A stretch of 64,000 nucleotides of DNA from Ferranicluibacter rubi (GTDB lineage Bacteria > Pseudomonadota > Alphaproteobacteria > Rhizobiales > Rhizobiaceae): positions 1 through 64,000 of the forward strand of contig NZ_JAANCM010000004.1 in assembly GCF_011603255.1 (NCBI RefSeq). The letters run 5' to 3'. How positions within the stretch are numbered: the first letter of the stretch is position 1; each line of letters starts with the position of its first letter. The notes beneath the pieces are model-generated. The model saw only the letters and a program-made list of their open reading frames with translations, was not told the DNA's origin and did not search any database. Positions 24,493-32,303 of the stretch are shown here, one piece after another. The translations under genes and the position numbers were made by a program.

Positions 24493-24786
24493 TCACAGCC
24501 GCGTCATCACCTTGTGCGCCAGATCCCAATATTCCTCGCATTTCTGCGTGGCCTGACGCGCCGTATCAACCCAGCCCGTGTTCGGTGTCGGCGGCCGGCC
24601 ACCATGTGTCCGCGGGTATCCGCCGGCCCACTGCCATTTGCCCTTGGTCGGCCCGTTCGTCTCTTTCCGGATCCTGCCCACATACCCATCACCGTCGAAC
24701 CCCTGCCAGTCCAGATCGGTAGGCGGATCGTTCTCGTCTATCTGGGTGCGCTTCCATGCGTATTTCGGTTGGTAGGCATCTGTCAT
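24493..24786 (-). CDS. Hypothetical protein of the minus-strand HTH operon
   Basis: 97 aa, Trp/Gly-rich (LDWQGFDGDGYVGRIRKE, GKWQWAGGYPRTHGGRPP). Third gene of a small operon opposite to the flanking early and late genes, ATGA-coupled to the gene upstream. Function unknown. Confidence 0.7.
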   Translation of the reverse strand: MTDAYQPKYAWKRTQIDENDPPTDLDWQGFDGDGYVGRIRKETNGPTKGKWQWAGGYPRTHGGRPPTPNTGWVDTARQATQKCEEYWDLAHKVMTRL

Positions 24787-24974
24787 GTCAGCGGGTGAAC
24801 CCCGTTATAGGCGTGCCATCTCGCGGCCACCAGCAACAGTGCTTCGCTGGCATTCTTGGCATCAGCTATGTGGAAGCGGGGCGAACCCTTCACCTGCACC
24901 CGCGCACGATAGAAGGTCTTTCCATCCTCGGTCAGCTCTTCGATCTTGACCTTTGGCAGCACTATTCCCGTCAT
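24783..24974 (-). CDS. Small hypothetical protein of the minus-strand HTH operon
   Basis: 63 aa, basic and beta-rich (KTFYRARVQVKGSPRFHIADA) with a helical end. ATGA overlaps with both operon partners. Not recognised; toxin or antitoxin roles cannot be excluded. Confidence 0.65.
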   Translation of the reverse strand: MTGIVLPKVKIEELTEDGKTFYRARVQVKGSPRFHIADAKNASEALLLVAARWHAYNGVHPLT

Positions 24975-25288
24975 TTACGTCTCTCCTTCACTCTCAGCCT
25001 GCCCCACATGCGCAGCTCGATCGGTTCTGTGATCATCATCGACATCTCGTCCCAATCGAACTCAGCCATCAGACCGACCGTCATGCACAGCAGCCGGTAG
25101 CGCTTCATCGTCACCGCATCGACAGGCTTCTTCGTGATCCTGTTCATGCCGGCTTCCATGTCACCGATCGACGACACGGAATAGCCTATGGCCTCTGCCA
25201 GCTCTGGCCGTGACATCTTGGCGATATGCTCTCGCCAGTATCGAGCCCTGATATGCTCCGGTGCGTCACGAGGTGGCTGTTCAGGCAT
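24971..25288 (-). CDS. XRE-family HTH regulator, second repressor-like gene
   Basis: 105 aa from ATG 25288, with GAGG 6 nt upstream; the in-frame ATG at 25309 would lie inside the operator. HTH: MSRPELAEAIGYSVSSIGDMEAG. No S24 domain, so it is not SOS-cleavable. It heads a three-gene minus-strand operon just left of the terminase genes and is probably autoregulated through the 20-bp repeats upstream. Confidence 0.8.
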   Translation of the reverse strand: MPEQPPRDAPEHIRARYWREHIAKMSRPELAEAIGYSVSSIGDMEAGMNRITKKPVDAVTMKRYRLLCMTVGLMAEFDWDEMSMMITEPIELRMWGRLRVKERRK

Positions 25289-25306
25289 GATATCCTCAAA
25301 ATAGGC

Positions 25307-25341
25307 CATACGATAATCGCATCATTCTAAGCCAGTTTCAA
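25307..25341 (-). promoter_or_regulatory. Promoter and operator of the HTH operon
   Basis: Minus-strand -35 TTGAAA (25341-25336), 17-bp spacer, -10 GATTAT (25318-25313). The -10 lies within the palindrome CGATAATCG of the 20-bp repeat 25307-25326, so a bound regulator would block the promoter. Confidence 0.7.
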
Positions 25342-25393
25342 TGTGAATATAGTATGGTGAGTAAGCACTGAAACATACGATAATCGCATCATT
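25307..25393 (+). repeat. Two exact 20-bp direct repeats with palindromic core
   Basis: CATACGATAATCGCATCATT occurs at 25307-25326 and 25374-25393. Each contains CGATAATCG, a perfect palindrome around a central A. The second copy is 68 bp before the first late-promoter motif, so the HTH regulator could also affect late transcription. Confidence 0.85.
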
Positions 25394-25460
25394 TTGGCGC
25401 CCTCCATTTCAGACGCGAAATCCCCGATCAGCCAACTTACTGATATCACAACACAATAAA

Positions 25461-25497
25461 CCTGTGCTTTGCGTCCATTTCCGCCCACCTGTACCAA
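25461..25497 (+). promoter_or_regulatory. Late-promoter motif 1
   Basis: CCTGTGCTTTGC at 25461-25472, with TACCAA 19 bp later. It lies between the minus-strand HTH operon and the plus-strand terminase genes, where a rightward promoter is required. Confidence 0.6.
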
Positions 25498-25574
25498 GCT
25501 TCGCGCGCGCATCCTTCTTCCCTTACAGGTCAGCGCATTCCGATGGATCAGCAAGGGCACCGAGACAAGCAGCG

Positions 25575-26105
25575 ATGGCTATGCCTCTCAAGACCTCAGC
25601 CGCCTACAAGCTCCCCGCACAGAAAGCAGCAGCAGCTCTCCGGAAGGAGAACAAAGAGCCTCTTCTGACCGAGAAGCAGAAGGCCCTCGTCCATGCCATG
25701 GTCTTTGAGGGTAACTCTCGCAAGGAAGCAGCCGAAGCCGCTGATCTCACTGACAAAGCGGCCCGTGAAGCACTCATCAAACCGAACGTCCTTGCCTACC
25801 TCAATGAGTGTATGGAGGTGTTGCGAACCAGCGCTCGCCCTCGTGCGCTCCACCGCATGGTCGATCTGCTCGACGCCAAGACCGAACGCATTCAGTTCGA
25901 AAGCGCGAAATATCTCGATGGTATGGACCGCCCAAGCCATGCAGTCGGGGCCACGCAGATCAACGTCCAGGTCAACACCACCACCAACGTGACACCCGGT
26001 TACATGGTCAAGCTGGACCGATCAGGCGGCGCACAGATAGAGCATCTGGCGAAGGGTGAGGGTAAGGCGTTACCACATATGCAGGACGTTCCCGAGGATG
26101 ATTGA
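25575..26105 (+). CDS. Terminase small subunit-like protein
   Basis: 176 aa. The N-terminal HTH (LTEKQKALVHAMVFEGNSRKEAAEAA) is typical of small terminases. A helical middle and a Gln/Asn/Thr-rich stretch (INVQVNTTTNVTPGY) are often seen in this family. First late gene, with the large subunit downstream. Expected to recognise packaging sites on phage DNA. Confidence 0.8.
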   Translation: MAMPLKTSAAYKLPAQKAAAALRKENKEPLLTEKQKALVHAMVFEGNSRKEAAEAADLTDKAAREALIKPNVLAYLNECMEVLRTSARPRALHRMVDLLDAKTERIQFESAKYLDGMDRPSHAVGATQINVQVNTTTNVTPGYMVKLDRSGGAQIEHLAKGEGKALPHMQDVPEDD

Positions 26106-26270
26106 GGAACGCCACCCCGTACCCCCTTCGTTCTCCTTCGGACGCCCGTCAGAGGGGGGTGGGGGCAAAATTGGGCTCGAGTCTTCCAGTTCCACCCTCA
26201 GACACAAGTCCTGCACCCAGAGAGTTCGGACCTGATTTTTTTTCACCACCCAGCAAAAGGAAAAGCCGCG
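26106..26270 (+). other. Intergenic with T-rich leader
   Basis: A T8 tract followed by CACC lies at 26238-26249, before the ribosome-binding site of the next gene. A very similar T7/CACCCACCAGGAG leader precedes the gene at 26547. No convincing hairpin is seen before either tract. Confidence 0.4.
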
Positions 26271-26492
26271 ATGACGAAACCAGAGAACGCCATTGAGTTT
26301 ATGCCGGTGCAAATCACGGAGCCCAGCACGATCAGCTTCATGCAGATCGAGGCTCACACGCTGGACGGAGCATCGCTGACGCACGAATTTTTCGATGGGA
26401 AGGTCATTCCGGAGGTTGGATCACTTCTGGTTCTAAAGCTCGTTGCGAACGAGGGCGGCAAGATCACGATGCAGCTTCAGCCACTGCCCTGA
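26271..26492 (+). CDS. Small phage protein
   Basis: 73 aa, beta-rich (TISFMQIEAHTLDGASLTHEFF, LLVLKLVANEGGKITMQLQP). The AAAGGAAAAG site upstream supports the start. Lies between small and large terminase genes. Function unknown. Confidence 0.65.
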   Translation: MTKPENAIEFMPVQITEPSTISFMQIEAHTLDGASLTHEFFDGKVIPEVGSLLVLKLVANEGGKITMQLQPLP

Positions 26493-26546
26493 CCTCGACA
26501 GGGGATCAGGACTGAGATTTTTTTCACCCACCAGGAGATTGCAGCG

Positions 26547-26825
26547 ATGAGCAAGTTTCGGAAAAAGCCGGTCGTGATTGAAGCGTTTCTTTGGACCGGC
26601 GGGCCAGATCAGACGGAAGACCCGGAATGGATCTGCGATGCGATCAGCCGTGGCGATGTCTTCTTTTCGGAGCCGCCGAATGTGACAATGCAGATCCGGA
26701 CGCTTGAAGGCGTGATGACTGCCAGCATCGGCGATTATGTCATTCAGGGTGTGAAGGGGGAGATCTACCCCTGCAAACCCGACATCTTCGCCGCGACCTA
26801 TGATGCTGTCGAGGACCCGGCATGA
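26547..26825 (+). CDS. Small phage protein, paralogue A
   Basis: 92 aa with the pattern FRKKPVVIEAFLWTG at the start and GDYVIQGVKGEIYPCKPDIFAATYD at the end, a common small phage family of unknown role. Overlaps the next gene, its paralogue, by 4 nt. CCAGGAG precedes the start. Confidence 0.75.
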   Translation: MSKFRKKPVVIEAFLWTGGPDQTEDPEWICDAISRGDVFFSEPPNVTMQIRTLEGVMTASIGDYVIQGVKGEIYPCKPDIFAATYDAVEDPA

Positions 26826-27073
26826 CCATGTTCCGAAAGCTCCCCGTCGTCGTCGAGGCGTTCCAGTTTTCCGGGTCGGAGATCGATGGGCCGGCCTGGG
26901 CGGTCGAGGCGGTGGATTATGGCGTGATCCGGTTCGACGCCGGGTCGGCTGTGGTGAAGACGCTGAACGGCGACCTCACGGCAGGCCCGGGCGACTGGAT
27001 TGTTCGGGGTGCTGAGGGCGAGATCTACCCTGTGAAGGGGGATATCTTCGCGGCGACGTACGAGGTGGCGTGA
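26822..27073 (+). CDS. Small phage protein, paralogue B
   Basis: 83 aa. Same architecture as the preceding gene: FRKLPVVVEAFQFSG at the start and GDWIVRGAEGEIYPVKGDIFAATYE at the end. The two arose by tandem duplication or are co-retained paralogues. Confidence 0.75.
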   Translation: MTMFRKLPVVVEAFQFSGSEIDGPAWAVEAVDYGVIRFDAGSAVVKTLNGDLTAGPGDWIVRGAEGEIYPVKGDIFAATYEVA

Positions 27074-27324
27074 TGGCTGACCTGAAGGTTGTTCAGTTCG
27101 ACCCGGCTCAGGGGCGGAAAACTGAAGTGGTTGAGCGCTTGCAGGAATTGCTTGCGCAAGCTGAGGCCGGGGAAGTCGTGGATCTGTCGTTTGCGGCCGC
27201 GCTGGTTGATGGAGCCGTGATCACGGGGTTCACGCACACGGATGATGCGCATCGTCGGCTCTCGGGTGTGTCGAGGCTGCTTCACCGTCTGCATTTGATC
27301 ATGGACGGCGACCCCAATGCTTGA
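27073..27324 (+). CDS. Hypothetical phage protein
   Basis: 83 aa from ATG 27073 (TGATG overlap). Helical with a central beta segment (EVVDLSFAAALVDGAVITGFTH). Overlaps the terminase gene by 8 bp. Function unknown. Confidence 0.6.
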   Translation: MADLKVVQFDPAQGRKTEVVERLQELLAQAEAGEVVDLSFAAALVDGAVITGFTHTDDAHRRLSGVSRLLHRLHLIMDGDPNA

Positions 27325-28912
27325 GATCATCGAGCCGGAGCGGCCGACAGTTCTCCCGAAGATCGAGCTCGCCCCAGATGGTCGCAAGATCTACGCGCCT
27401 GACGGCAACGTGCTGTGTGATTTCATCGAGTGCCGCAAGCATGTGAGCATCGTCCGCGGCTCGATCGGCTCGGGCACGTCGACGGCCTGCATCATGAAGA
27501 TGTGGCTGATCTCGTGCGAGCAGCGGCCGAACGACGATGGGCTGCGAAAGACGCGCTGGGCGGTCTGCCGCAATACGTTCCCGGACCTGAAGAACACGAC
27601 GGTGAAGTCGTGGCTCGACTGGTTCCCGGAGGAGATGTACGGGCGGTTTTACTGGGACCGGCCCTATCGTCACATGATCCGGCTCGGCGACGTGGAGATG
27701 GAAATCATCTTCCTGGCTCTCGATACCGAGGACGATGTGCGCAAGCTGCGGTCGTTCGAGTTCACCGGCATCTGGTTCAACGAGCTCGAATTCATCGACA
27801 AGGCGATCGTCGACGAGGCGGAAAGCCGAACAGGGCGATATCCGGCGGTCAAGGACGGTGGGGCGACCTGGGACGGCGTGATCGCCGACATGAACGCGCC
27901 GCGCGAGGATCATTTCATCCCGCTGATGATGGGCGAGGTCCCGCTGCCGGACGACTGGACGGAAGAGGAGCGGCTTGCCTACAAGCGTCCGGACAATTGG
28001 GGCTATCATGTGCAGCCGCCGGCCATGCTCGAGATCAAGGACGCGGCCGGCACGCTGACGGGCTACCGGATGAACCCGCTGGCTGAGAACACGAAGTGGC
28101 TCAAGCCCGGCTATTACGCGGAAAAGATCAAGGGCAAGACGAAGCAGTGGATCGACAGCCGCGTGCTGAACAAGATCACGGTGTTCGTCGACGGCAAGCC
28201 GGTCTGGAACCAGTTCAACGCCGACAGCCATGTGTCGAAAACGGCGCTTGAGCCCATTCCGGGCTGGCCGGTCTATGTCGGGCTCGACTTTGGTCGGAAT
28301 CCGGCTTGCGTGGTCGGGCAGCTCGTCAACAATCGGTGGCGGATCTTCGCCGAGGTCACGGCGCGCGGCGTCGGCGCGTCAATCTTCGCGCCTCTGGTGA
28401 AGCAGTTGCTTGATCGGCGGCTCGGCGACTGGCAGCCGACATCGCGGCATGCCGATTTCCAAGGCTTTCAGGTCGAGTTCTTCGGCGATCCGAAGGGTGA
28501 GGACGGCACGCAGTCGGACGAGACCACGGCCTATGACGTCTTCCGCTCGTTCGGCATGCCGGTGCGGCCGGCGCCGGTGAAGAACAACCACATCCAGACC
28601 CGTATTGAGGCTGTCGAATATGCCATGATCACGATGGTGAACGGCATGCCGCGGCTTCTGGTGTGCGGCGTGAACTGCCGGACGCTGAAAGTGGCGATGG
28701 CCGGCGGCTATCACTTCGCGCGCATCAAGGGCACGTCTCGGCATAAGGAAACGCCCGAGAAAGACCGCTATTCCGACATCGCCGACGCGACGCAATACAT
28801 GGTGCTCGGCGCTGGCGAGGGCCGCGCGGTCGCTGGCGGCACGCACGCCGGCCGGAAATCGGCAGTTGACATCAAGGTTCAGAAGAAATCGAGGCGCCGC
28901 GGTGGGTTTTGA
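27317..28912 (+). CDS. terL: Terminase large subunit
   Basis: 531 aa. ATPase part: the Walker A-like RGSIGSGTSTA at 47-57 has T where the usual P-loop lysine sits; Walker B IWFNE at 152-156. Nuclease part: GLDFGRNPA near residue 325 and DRYSDIADATQYM near 485, the acidic RNase H-like triad. It packages DNA into proheads with the small subunit. The absent lysine is odd; an arginine (R47) just upstream may substitute, as in some terminases with displaced P-loop residues. Ends in a basic tail. Confidence 0.92.
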   Translation: MLEIIEPERPTVLPKIELAPDGRKIYAPDGNVLCDFIECRKHVSIVRGSIGSGTSTACIMKMWLISCEQRPNDDGLRKTRWAVCRNTFPDLKNTTVKSWLDWFPEEMYGRFYWDRPYRHMIRLGDVEMEIIFLALDTEDDVRKLRSFEFTGIWFNELEFIDKAIVDEAESRTGRYPAVKDGGATWDGVIADMNAPREDHFIPLMMGEVPLPDDWTEEERLAYKRPDNWGYHVQPPAMLEIKDAAGTLTGYRMNPLAENTKWLKPGYYAEKIKGKTKQWIDSRVLNKITVFVDGKPVWNQFNADSHVSKTALEPIPGWPVYVGLDFGRNPACVVGQLVNNRWRIFAEVTARGVGASIFAPLVKQLLDRRLGDWQPTSRHADFQGFQVEFFGDPKGEDGTQSDETTAYDVFRSFGMPVRPAPVKNNHIQTRIEAVEYAMITMVNGMPRLLVCGVNCRTLKVAMAGGYHFARIKGTSRHKETPEKDRYSDIADATQYMVLGAGEGRAVAGGTHAGRKSAVDIKVQKKSRRRGGF

Positions 28913-29450
28913 CGGTTTCGGAGACGGTTTGAAGCTGACGGACTGCGAGCCGACCGACTGGTTCGTCGCGTTCCACCCGGATTCGCCGCATTGGTGGGTG
29001 CGCGCATTGGCCTGCGGTCGGTTCAAGCACGTCTCGGTCATGGGATTCGTGGAAAGAGCTCAGGCATGGGTGCTTTTCGACTTCCAGATGGACCGATCGC
29101 GGGTCCTGATCGTCGGAAACCATGAGGCCGACCCGGTGCTCGCGCATTTCAGCGCTGGGAACACGGTTTTGCGCATGGCAAGGCCGATCGGGCAGGAATT
29201 GAACCTGAATATGTCGGTCGGCCTGTGGTGCGTGCCGGCGGCGGCCCACATCCTGGGTCTCAAGTCCTGTGCTTTGCGGCCGGACGCCCTTTTTCGTCAA
29301 TGTCTCGCCAACGGTGGCGAAATTATCGGCGAAAGCGGTGGTCATGAAACAGCAGCAGCCAAAGGAAGATCCGGAGCTCGCGCGCCAGAAGGCAGCCGCA
29401 GCTCAGGAGAAAATCAACACGATGCGGGACCGGCTGACGACGGAGACTGA
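28902..29450 (+). CDS. Hypothetical protein, possible permuted NlpC/P60-like fold
   Basis: 182 aa from GTG 28902, overlapping terL by 11 bp. The H in FKHVSVMGF followed by C in LWCVPAAAHILGL, then RPDALFRQCLANGGE, recalls permuted papain-fold (NlpC/P60-like) proteins where His precedes Cys. This is tentative. The C-terminal 35 residues overlap the next gene and read like shadow sequence, so the mature end may be shorter. It contains late-promoter motif 2. Confidence 0.6.
   Translation: MGFDGFGDGLKLTDCEPTDWFVAFHPDSPHWWVRALACGRFKHVSVMGFVERAQAWVLFDFQMDRSRVLIVGNHEADPVLAHFSAGNTVLRMARPIGQELNLNMSVGLWCVPAAAHILGLKSCALRPDALFRQCLANGGEIIGESGGHETAAAKGRSGARAPEGSRSSGENQHDAGPADDGD
29266..29302 (+). promoter_or_regulatory. 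Late-promoter motif 2
   Basis: CCTGTGCTTTGC at 29266-29277 inside the preceding gene. A weak hexamer TCAATG (or CAATGT one base later) follows at 19-20 bp. The next gene starts 66 bp after the motif. Confidence 0.5.
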
Positions 29451-29526
29451 CCAGTCGCTGCGCATGTTCGGCGCCCGTAGCGCGCTCGCCGGTACCGGCC
29501 GCGTCTCGCCGCTCGTCGGCAAGTAA
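29344..29526 (+). CDS. Small helical protein before the portal
   Basis: 60 aa, Lys/Gln/Ala-rich helix (MKQQQPKEDPELARQK) then GARSALAGTGRVSPL. Small proteins in this position are common in T7-type head modules. Function unknown. Confidence 0.6.
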   Translation: MKQQQPKEDPELARQKAAAAQEKINTMRDRLTTETDQSLRMFGARSALAGTGRVSPLVGK

Positions 29527-29535
29527 GGGGCGCCC

Positions 29536-31137
29536 GTGGCAATCTCGCGTCCGAAGTCGACCGCGCCAGCGGCGAACCCGTTCCCGCCTCAGAGCGTGAC
29601 AGAGGACGCGACCCAGCGCCTGAAAGACGCCCGCGCCCAGAAGACCGAGGCCCGCGCCGATCTGCAGGAGGCCTATTTCTTCACCCGGCCGCGCCTGTCT
29701 TGGAACATCGAATCCACCGTCAAGGCGAGCAAGAGGCGAGATGCAGAGCAGGAAGATCTTGCGACCGGCATTGGCGCGGAAGTGTCCGAGGATTTTGCGA
29801 CGGAGGTGGTTTCCGCGTTTTTCCCTCAAGGCACGGATTGGGTAGCGAATGGGCTCGATGAGTCCGAGCTCGGCGACATTGAGCCGCAAGACCTCGCTGA
29901 CCTGCAGGCCGAGAGCAAGAAGCGCGACAAGATCATCTTTTCGGCGATCCGCGCATCGAACTTCGAATCCGAGCTGGGCTCGACGCTCGATCCGCATGCT
30001 GCCGTTGGCACGGTCGCGTGGTGGATCGAGAAACCGCACAACACCCGGCCGATCTCCTGCAGCTCGGTACCGCCGCGCGAGCTCGAATTCAATGTCGAGG
30101 CCGATGGCTCGGTCGGCGACAGGTTCCGCGTCCGGCATGTCCGCGGCACAAAGCTGCGTTCCGTCATCGGCGACATCACGCTGCCGGAGAAGATCGCCAA
30201 GAAGGTGCGGGACGAGAAATCGTGCACGATCGAGGTCGTGTGGTGCTACTGGCGCGACTGGTCCCAGCCAGAGGACGAAGTGTGGAAGCACGTTCTCCTC
30301 ATCGATCGCATGGCTGTGAAGACGGAAGATCTCACCGGTGAAGGTTGCCTGCCGCTGATCATCGCCCGGTTCTCGCCAGACAACGAATATGCCTGGGGTT
30401 TTGGCCCCTCGATCAAGGCGCTGCAGGATTATCGCGTGCTAGACGTCATCACGGCCGCCACGCAGGATCGCGTCGACATCGCGATCAACCCGCCGATGGG
30501 CTATCCCGACGACGGCGTGATGGATTTCGAGAACGGGCTCGAGAGCGGCAAGGCCTATGCCATGCGGCCCGGCTCCGGCAAAGACGTCGTTCCCCTGTAT
30601 TTCGAGGGGAATGCCGATCTTGGATTCTACACGGCGACAGACCTTGAGCGCCGGATCCGCCGCAAGCACTTTGCCGATTATCCCGAGCAGAAGGGCGACA
30701 CGCCGCCCACGGCCACGCAGTGGGCCGACGAGATGGTCAAAGCGCAGCGCCGGATCGGCACGCCCGGCAAGAAGTTCTGGCGCGAGGGCCCCTATGCGAT
30801 CTACCGCCGGTTCGAGTGGCTGCTCGAAAAAGACGGCAAGATCGACGACATCACGATCAACGGCCGCAAACTGACGCTGGTCCCCAATAATCCGGCCACC
30901 CAGGCCGCGGACAATCAGAAAGTTCAGGTCGCCGGCAACCTGCTGACCATGCTCAAGAGCTATTTCCCGGAAACGTCGCAGGCCGCGATCGATGAGCGCA
31001 AGACCGCGGAAAACTTTCAGACCCTCCTCAAAGACGAGGTGGTCGTTCTGCGCGGCGAAAAAGAGACCGCCGATCTCGTGCAGTCGGTGCTCGGCGCCGC
31101 GCAGCAGTCCGGCATGCTGCCGACGCAGGGGAAGTGA
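29536..31137 (+). CDS. Portal / head-to-tail connector (T7 gp8 family)
   Basis: 533 aa from GTG 29536 with AGGGG upstream. Matches T7-type head-tail connectors: VVSAFFPQGTDWV near the N-terminus, DPHAAVGTVAWWIEK, WGFGPSIKALQDYRVLDVITA in the middle and a Gln/Ala-rich C-terminus. It forms the dodecameric ring at the packaging vertex. This family points to podovirus morphology. Confidence 0.9.
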   Translation: MAISRPKSTAPAANPFPPQSVTEDATQRLKDARAQKTEARADLQEAYFFTRPRLSWNIESTVKASKRRDAEQEDLATGIGAEVSEDFATEVVSAFFPQGTDWVANGLDESELGDIEPQDLADLQAESKKRDKIIFSAIRASNFESELGSTLDPHAAVGTVAWWIEKPHNTRPISCSSVPPRELEFNVEADGSVGDRFRVRHVRGTKLRSVIGDITLPEKIAKKVRDEKSCTIEVVWCYWRDWSQPEDEVWKHVLLIDRMAVKTEDLTGEGCLPLIIARFSPDNEYAWGFGPSIKALQDYRVLDVITAATQDRVDIAINPPMGYPDDGVMDFENGLESGKAYAMRPGSGKDVVPLYFEGNADLGFYTATDLERRIRRKHFADYPEQKGDTPPTATQWADEMVKAQRRIGTPGKKFWREGPYAIYRRFEWLLEKDGKIDDITINGRKLTLVPNNPATQAADNQKVQVAGNLLTMLKSYFPETSQAAIDERKTAENFQTLLKDEVVVLRGEKETADLVQSVLGAAQQSGMLPTQGK

Positions 31138-31145
31138 GGACGCGC

Positions 31146-31433
31146 ATGAAACTCTCAGATCCCGACGTCAAGGCCGCGCTCAACTGGTTTTCGCGCCAGC
31201 GCGAGGGCGTCGCTTTTTTTGCCCTTCTGCAGTCCGTGGTCGAGGAGATCGGCCCCCCCGAGACCTGTGCTTTGCACGCTCACAACGCTCGCCGCACATT
31301 CGCGGCCGATCTGATTGCGATGACAGAGGCGGAAAAGAGCGATGGGCCAGAAGACGGAACGGATGAGCGACGGCATGGATTACCAGGGAGACAGCGAAAA
31401 AGCAGGCGGGCCGGCCCCGCTGGTCGGGCGTAG
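31146..31433 (+). CDS. Small protein between portal and scaffold
   Basis: 95 aa starting MKLSDPDVKAALNWF. The helical first 65 residues look real; the rest overlaps the scaffold gene and is Arg/Gly-rich. It contains late-promoter motif 3. Function unknown. Confidence 0.55.
   Translation: MKLSDPDVKAALNWFSRQREGVAFFALLQSVVEEIGPPETCALHAHNARRTFAADLIAMTEAEKSDGPEDGTDERRHGLPGRQRKSRRAGPAGRA
31264..31300 (+). promoter_or_regulatory. Late-promoter motif 3
   Basis: CCTGTGCTTTGC at 31264-31275, inside the small preceding gene, and CACATT 19 bp later. The scaffold gene starts 66 bp after the motif, the same distance as for motif 2. Confidence 0.55.
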
Positions 31434-32280
31434 CCCGGGCGCTTTCGCGTTCTCTTCTCCGTTCGGCCCGCGTGCCACGCTTGCTCCGGAAGGCGGCCCG
31501 GTCTCCGGCGGCCCAACACCTTCCGCTCCTGCCTCGCCCGCTGCTCCGGCGGCTCCGGCGGCGCCCGCTGCTCCGGCCGGCAAGGAGCCGGCACCTCCCG
31601 CCGATCCCGCCGCGCCTCAGGCGCCGGCAGAACCCACGAAGGCCGAGCGCCCCGACTATATCCCCGAGTCCTTCTGGGACGCGGAAAAGGGCTTCAAGGC
31701 CGACGATCTCAATTCACTCGTTGCCTTCAAGGCCGAGCACGACGCCAATCTCGCGCAGGTGCCTGATAAGCCGGATGGCTACAAGGTCGCTCTGCCGAAG
31801 GACTTCAAGCTGCCCGATGGCGTCAAGCTGCCGGAAGGTCAGGAATCCATCATCGACGACGCCGATCCCCGCGTCGGCGCTCTTCGCGATTACGCCCATG
31901 CCAACAAGATGAGTCAGTCGCAGTTCGAGGGCATGATCGCCCTTGGCGCGCAGATGGACATCGCCGAGCAGGGCCGCCTGACCGAAGCGCTCGCCGCTCA
32001 GAAGGAAGCCCTCGGGTCAAAGGCCGTCGAGCGCGTCAATGCAGTCACGGCATGGCTCGGTGCCAAGCTCGGCGGCGACGCTGCCCAGGCGCTGGCGCCG
32101 ATGATGTACACGGCCAAGCAGGTCGAAGCGTTCGAGGCGCTGATGCGCCTCAACAGAGGTACCGTTCAGGGCAATCCCGGTGCGGGTCGCGATGTCGAAA
32201 AAACAGAACTGTCGGATGAGGAGTACAACAAGATGTCTCCCTCCGCTCGCATCAACTACGCCCGTCAGCACTCGAAATAG
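31342..32280 (+). CDS. Scaffolding / capsid assembly protein
   Basis: 312 aa (ATG 31342; ATGs at 31363 and 31375 are alternatives). Pro/Ala-rich N-terminal third (APAAPAAPAAP), then DYIPESFWDAEKGFKADDLNSL and DGYKVALPKDFKLPDG, typical of podoviral scaffold proteins, and a helical C-terminus. Located directly before the coat gene. Expected to guide prohead assembly and leave the capsid. Confidence 0.82.
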   Translation: MGQKTERMSDGMDYQGDSEKAGGPAPLVGRSPGAFAFSSPFGPRATLAPEGGPVSGGPTPSAPASPAAPAAPAAPAAPAGKEPAPPADPAAPQAPAEPTKAERPDYIPESFWDAEKGFKADDLNSLVAFKAEHDANLAQVPDKPDGYKVALPKDFKLPDGVKLPEGQESIIDDADPRVGALRDYAHANKMSQSQFEGMIALGAQMDIAEQGRLTEALAAQKEALGSKAVERVNAVTAWLGAKLGGDAAQALAPMMYTAKQVEAFEALMRLNRGTVQGNPGAGRDVEKTELSDEEYNKMSPSARINYARQHSK

Positions 32281-32303
32281 TGACGGCCTGAAGGAGTCTT
32301 TCA

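Noticed and set aside
29266-31275. The 12-bp word as a conserved protein-coding element
   Set aside because: In two places it does encode Cys-Ala-Leu in the same phase, but the proteins are otherwise unrelated and the other four copies are outside plausible coding sequence.
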